From contig JAFEAY010000003.1 in the NCBI GenBank assembly GCA_018266175.1, positions 372,001 through 436,000 on the forward strand: 64,000 nt of DNA, given 5' to 3'. This DNA comes from Candidatus Dependentiae bacterium (GTDB lineage Bacteria; Babelota; Babeliae; Babelales; RVW-14). The position numbers were made by a program, and so were the translations under genes. Shown here in pieces: positions 60,841-64,000 of the stretch. The notes under the pieces were generated by a model. That model did no database searches. It had not been told where the DNA came from and saw only the letters and a list, made by a program, of their open reading frames with translations. Position 1 is the first letter of the stretch; every line of letters starts with the position of its first letter.

Positions 60841-63195
60841 TCAATCACTATTCATGCGCATTATTTGAGGCTGTCTAAATTTTTGCGCAAAAGAACCAAG
60901 TGAATCAAGCCGAACACACAATACCATGGCACACTCGCGCTTCCAATTCCCAGATTCTCGATATTTTTTCTCTTCAAAGCCACAATAAAATCCCCAACAG
61001 TGCCCATTATAGTCTAATCGAACTCGATGTAAGAGTGGACGTATTGTTGAAAATTCAAAAAAATAAGGCCGATTTTCTGCATAAAATTGAACATCATAGC
61101 ACAGTGTTGTTTGCCGAGTCAGAGGAATTGTAGCACTAAAGGTAAGAAAGTGCGGAATGTTTGAAAGTAATGCACGCTCAACTTGCAACTCACTCCGCTG
61201 AAAAAGATATCCGGCACTTATAATCATTTTTTTACGTACAAATGATGCAGAAATTTCTGATTGCAAGAGTCGCCCGTTACGCCACTCATACTCCTGTGTT
61301 GCAGCAATTGTTAGTGGATTAAAACTTAACGAACAATCAAAACTTAATGGTAATAAATGCTTATCAAGCGTTCCTCGTCGTAAGAAAAAAATATCCGATC
61401 GACCATAAAAATCATAACTCTGACTCAGTTGCCAATCAAGTGCAAGTTTTGGTGTAATAACACTATTTCTCAGAGCAAAAACAAGTTGATTTGCAGGATA
61501 TTGACGATCCCACCGATCAAAGTAATACCAATGATCTTGTTGAAATTTTGGGGATAATTCCCATCGGAAAAGTGGCTGCAAAAAATGAGTATACGAGCCA
61601 TTTTCGCTCATCATAGACCACTCAGGCAAAGCCCATTCAGCGCCATAGGTCAAGAAAAAACGAAACCCTCCATATCCAAGAACACGCCGTTCAAATACAT
61701 TTTTTGAATATTGCACGTCTTGCTTCTGATTACTCCTAAATTGAAAATGTGGATTAACCCATAGACTTAAGGTATTGTCATACAATGAAAAAGATTCCCT
61801 CAAATCAGCCCGGTAATGTGCACGTAAAAGGTCAGCTTTCGCTTGTGGAATAAGAATATTTTCTTGAGCAAGCAATCCATTTAAAAATATTTTTTCATAC
61901 TCGTATTGACGATACGTTACCTGATCAACAAAAAAATCATGCCGATAAGAAAATATGTTTTTCCAAATTGCGTAAGCACTATTCCATTCAAAGCGAGGCA
62001 GATAGGTCAACCCAACGCGATCTTCAAGCTCCTGAGTTGATGATGTAACCCCAACTCCTATTGGTTGCTGTGAAGTAAGCTGTTCAAGCTGATCAGGCAT
62101 AAGAGGAGAAAATCGTCTACGACTTGTCTTCTCATCTGCAACAGAAAGTTCAAGGTGATTTTTCGGAGAAAACAATCGTAAATGACCTGAATTATAAAAT
62201 TGATCATCAACATCATCGGTAGTATTAAAAAAATGATACCCAATTTTTTTATCAGTACCAAAATCAAGACGAGTAAGCGAAGCAAATAACATGTTATTAA
62301 TAACACTACTGCTGGAACGAAAATCGGTTGCCTGAATCCAGTAGCGATGATCGGTTGCTTTAAAAATTTTATCTTTCTTCAAAACAAAGCTATCTCGAGC
62401 TATGGCATAGTGCCCTTTAAAATGCAAAAAGTTTTCAGGCGCACATGCCCAACGAAATTCATCTGAGACAACTAAGCCACGCTTATCACGCCAATCAACC
62501 GCAAGCGTTGTATCGCAATGAGAGCTAAAATATTTGTAATATTCCTGCTTAAAGCCAAAACCATATACATAGTCAAAATAAAAGCGAGGAATTAAGAAAC
62601 CGGATTTTGAACGACCTTGAATAGGAAATACCATGCGTGGGAGGTAAAAAACAGGAATTCCACCAATCTTAAAAACAATATTACATGCCTTAATAAAATA
62701 ACCACCACGCACCTCAGCACTATCTGCACTCAAGTTCCAATGCGCATGATATGCATCGCAAGGGGTGTAGACCATATCGATCATACGCCATTCATTTTCT
62801 CCATATTTTTCAGCACGATCAGCCGCAAGATACCCTTCATCAACGTGAAATCGAACTTGTTCGGCATAGCCCGTTTTGTCAAGAAGGTTCAAATAGAACT
62901 GCTCTGCCAAGATAATGAAGTCGTTGTTTTCAATTTTTAAAAAGCTTCCAGGCTGTACTCGCGCATGGAGTGTCTGAGCTTTTTTATCAACATCAACAAC
63001 ATCAGCCCAGAGATGTAATTTTTCATCAACCCAAACTTCAACTTCACCTCTAAACGACACGCGGTCTGCATCAAGCACCTGCTGCTCAAGGCTTTTAATT
63101 GAAAGTTTTTTGATCTGCGTAGCATGAGGGGTGCTGTGAAGCGTAGAAGTAAATAAAGTAACGAGAAGAAGTAGCGTAAGCAATCTTTGCTTCAA
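60841..63195 (-). CDS. lptD: LPS-assembly outer-membrane protein LptD
   Basis: Receives LPS from the LptA bridge and inserts it into the outer leaflet. The signal peptide (RLLTLLLLVTLFTSTLHS) is followed by an OstA/LptA-like jellyroll (VLDADRVSFRGEVEVWVDEK), then the LptD signature VFYLPRMVFPIQGRSKSGFL, PRFYFDY...GFGFKQEYYKYFS and LAVDWRDKRG, then a long beta-barrel to residue 784. The start is a TTG at 63195 overlapping the recR stop as TTGA, so translation is coupled. Together with lpxC it shows an LPS outer membrane. Confidence 0.92.
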   Translation of the reverse strand: MKQRLLTLLLLVTLFTSTLHSTPHATQIKKLSIKSLEQQVLDADRVSFRGEVEVWVDEKLHLWADVVDVDKKAQTLHARVQPGSFLKIENNDFIILAEQFYLNLLDKTGYAEQVRFHVDEGYLAADRAEKYGENEWRMIDMVYTPCDAYHAHWNLSADSAEVRGGYFIKACNIVFKIGGIPVFYLPRMVFPIQGRSKSGFLIPRFYFDYVYGFGFKQEYYKYFSSHCDTTLAVDWRDKRGLVVSDEFRWACAPENFLHFKGHYAIARDSFVLKKDKIFKATDHRYWIQATDFRSSSSVINNMLFASLTRLDFGTDKKIGYHFFNTTDDVDDQFYNSGHLRLFSPKNHLELSVADEKTSRRRFSPLMPDQLEQLTSQQPIGVGVTSSTQELEDRVGLTYLPRFEWNSAYAIWKNIFSYRHDFFVDQVTYRQYEYEKIFLNGLLAQENILIPQAKADLLRAHYRADLRESFSLYDNTLSLWVNPHFQFRSNQKQDVQYSKNVFERRVLGYGGFRFFLTYGAEWALPEWSMMSENGSYTHFLQPLFRWELSPKFQQDHWYYFDRWDRQYPANQLVFALRNSVITPKLALDWQLSQSYDFYGRSDIFFLRRGTLDKHLLPLSFDCSLSFNPLTIAATQEYEWRNGRLLQSEISASFVRKKMIISAGYLFQRSELQVERALLSNIPHFLTFSATIPLTRQTTLCYDVQFYAENRPYFFEFSTIRPLLHRVRLDYNGHCWGFYCGFEEKKYRESGNWKRECAMVLCVRLDSLGSFAQKFRQPQIMRMNSD

Positions 63196-63791
63196 AATGG
63201 TCTTCTACCTAACAATGCTTTACAGATAGTAACACGATCCATGTACTCCAAGCTGGAGCCAATCGGAACCCCGCTCGCAAGCTTAGATATGGAAATGGGA
63301 GAGCTTTGAATTTTTGAGGCAATATAACTGGCGGTTGCTTCGCCCTCAGGCGTTGGATTGGTTGCAAAAATCAACTCGCTGACACCTTCAGTCAAACGTA
63401 CAAGCAACTCGCCAATACGCAGCTGGTCGGGCCCAACCCCTTCAAGGGGACAGAGTGAACCACCAAGAACATGATAAAGCCCCTTAAACTCACCAGACTT
63501 TTCAATAGCTAATAAATCGTGCCATGTTTCAACAACACAAATAACTTTTTCGTCACGTCGTGGTGATAAGCAAATGGTGCATAAATCCGCATCTTCAGAC
63601 CAGTTATAACACCGCACACAGGGCTTAACTGATTGCTTTGCCTCAAGAATTGCTTGGCACAATTGCTCGACACTTTTCATATCACTGTTCAGAAAATGAG
63701 CGACCACCTTATAAACATTTTTTGACGCAAGATAAGGAACTCGCTGAAGCTGTCGAACAAGTTTTTGAAGTGCGGGCAATTGTGCTTGCAT
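63192..63791 (-). CDS. recR: Recombination mediator protein RecR
   Basis: Works with RecF and RecO to load RecA on gapped DNA. The zinc finger is CVRCYNWSEDADLCTIC, and the Toprim domain is VICVVETWHDLLAIEKSGEF, GLYHVLGGSLCPLEGVGPDQ and NPTPEGEATASYI. It ends LEYMDRVTICKALLGRRPF. 199 residues, normal. Between yidC and lptD, and overlapping lptD. Confidence 0.96.
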   Translation of the reverse strand: MQAQLPALQKLVRQLQRVPYLASKNVYKVVAHFLNSDMKSVEQLCQAILEAKQSVKPCVRCYNWSEDADLCTICLSPRRDEKVICVVETWHDLLAIEKSGEFKGLYHVLGGSLCPLEGVGPDQLRIGELLVRLTEGVSELIFATNPTPEGEATASYIASKIQSSPISISKLASGVPIGSSLEYMDRVTICKALLGRRPF

Positions 63792-63808
63792 GAAATTATC
63801 CTTACCGT

Positions 63809-64000
63809 TTATCGATAGATGAGCTTACGAGCATAATCTTCGGCAATGGTAAATAGTGTATTCATTAACCAATATAAGACGAGCCCTGCAGGAAAGCTCG
63901 CAAAGACAACGGTCATTACGACCGCCATAAACATCGACATAATCCGCTGCTTTTCATCGCTAACCGGCATCAAGCTTTGTTGCCAAACACTAAACAAGCC
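63809..64000 (-). CDS. yidC: Membrane protein insertase YidC (C-terminal fragment, runs off right edge)
   Basis: The last 63 residues are visible: GLFSVWQQSLMPVSDEKQRI, then two hydrophobic stretches MFMAVVMTVVFASFPAGLVL and YWLMNTLFTIAEDYARKLIY. The pattern QQ.LMP....QQ.IM.....V.....FPAGLVLYW..N matches the YidC/Oxa1 C-terminus. The start is beyond the window. It is the most upstream visible gene of the right-hand operon. Confidence 0.85.
   Translation of the reverse strand, partial: GLFSVWQQSLMPVSDEKQRIMSMFMAVVMTVVFASFPAGLVLYWLMNTLFTIAEDYARKLIYR

Noticed and set aside
1-64000. tRNA genes, insertion sequences, prophage
   Set aside because: No T-arm-like GTTCGAATC or acceptor pairing, transposase motifs or phage structural genes were noticed by eye; a covariance-model scan could still find a missed tRNA.

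Overview
The window is a gene-dense stretch (moderate GC by eye) of a Gram-negative-type bacterial chromosome. Almost everything lies on the minus strand. The only plus-strand genes are rseP and a possible 28-codon ORF just before it. The envelope is LPS-bearing: LpxC, LptD, a YidC fragment, two predicted outer-membrane barrels and many signal peptides. There is a reduced but complete-looking ribosomal superoperon and many secreted proteins of unknown family. A ceramidase-like enzyme, a truncated Fic protein and a secreted M49 peptidase suggest contact with eukaryotic hosts. My best guess is a Dependentiae (TM6/Babeliae)-like host-associated bacterium; this is inference, not a database result.

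Layout, left to right. (1) 1-5774: four consecutive genes for exported proteins of unknown function under one promoter; the last runs off the left edge. (2) 5985-9478: uvrA, with a large internal deletion, and uppS, with an unexpected signal peptide. (3) 9565-13574: two small secreted proteins and an outer-membrane barrel protein. (4) 13724-18294: a tight cluster of a periplasmic amino-acid-type binding protein, a pentameric ligand-gated ion channel homologue, and a membrane-anchored PPP-phosphatase-like protein whose catalytic motifs are degraded. This is the best candidate for an undescribed system. (5) 18368-30157: an operon of three paralogous giant beta-helix-type secreted proteins plus one outer-membrane barrel protein. 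One beta-helix protein carries an insert of exactly 48 tandem 11-residue repeats. (6) 30379-31338: L-lactate dehydrogenase.

(7) 31618-50625: the translation superoperon, transcribed right to left: rpsL-rpsG-fusA-tuf-rpsJ-rplC-rplD-rplW-rplB-rpsS-rplV-rpsC-rplP-rpmC-rpsQ-rplN-rplX-rplE-rpsN-rpsH-rplF-rplR-rpsE-rplO-secY, then a terminator, then map-infA-rpmJ-rpsM-rpsK-rpsD-rpoA-rplQ and a strong terminator. rpmD and adk are absent from their usual places. (8) 50923-53705: the plus-strand short ORF and rseP, then lpxC and rplM on the minus strand. (9) 53967-64000: a closely spaced minus-strand run yidC-recR-lptD-pepP-(histone-H1-like)-pyrG-(Fic N-terminal module)-(ceramidase-like)-(M49 peptidase)-(small secreted protein).

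Promoters of ordinary -35/-10 type and several strong hairpin terminators can be read directly and define most transcription units. No tRNA, rRNA, CRISPR array, transposase or prophage gene was recognised.
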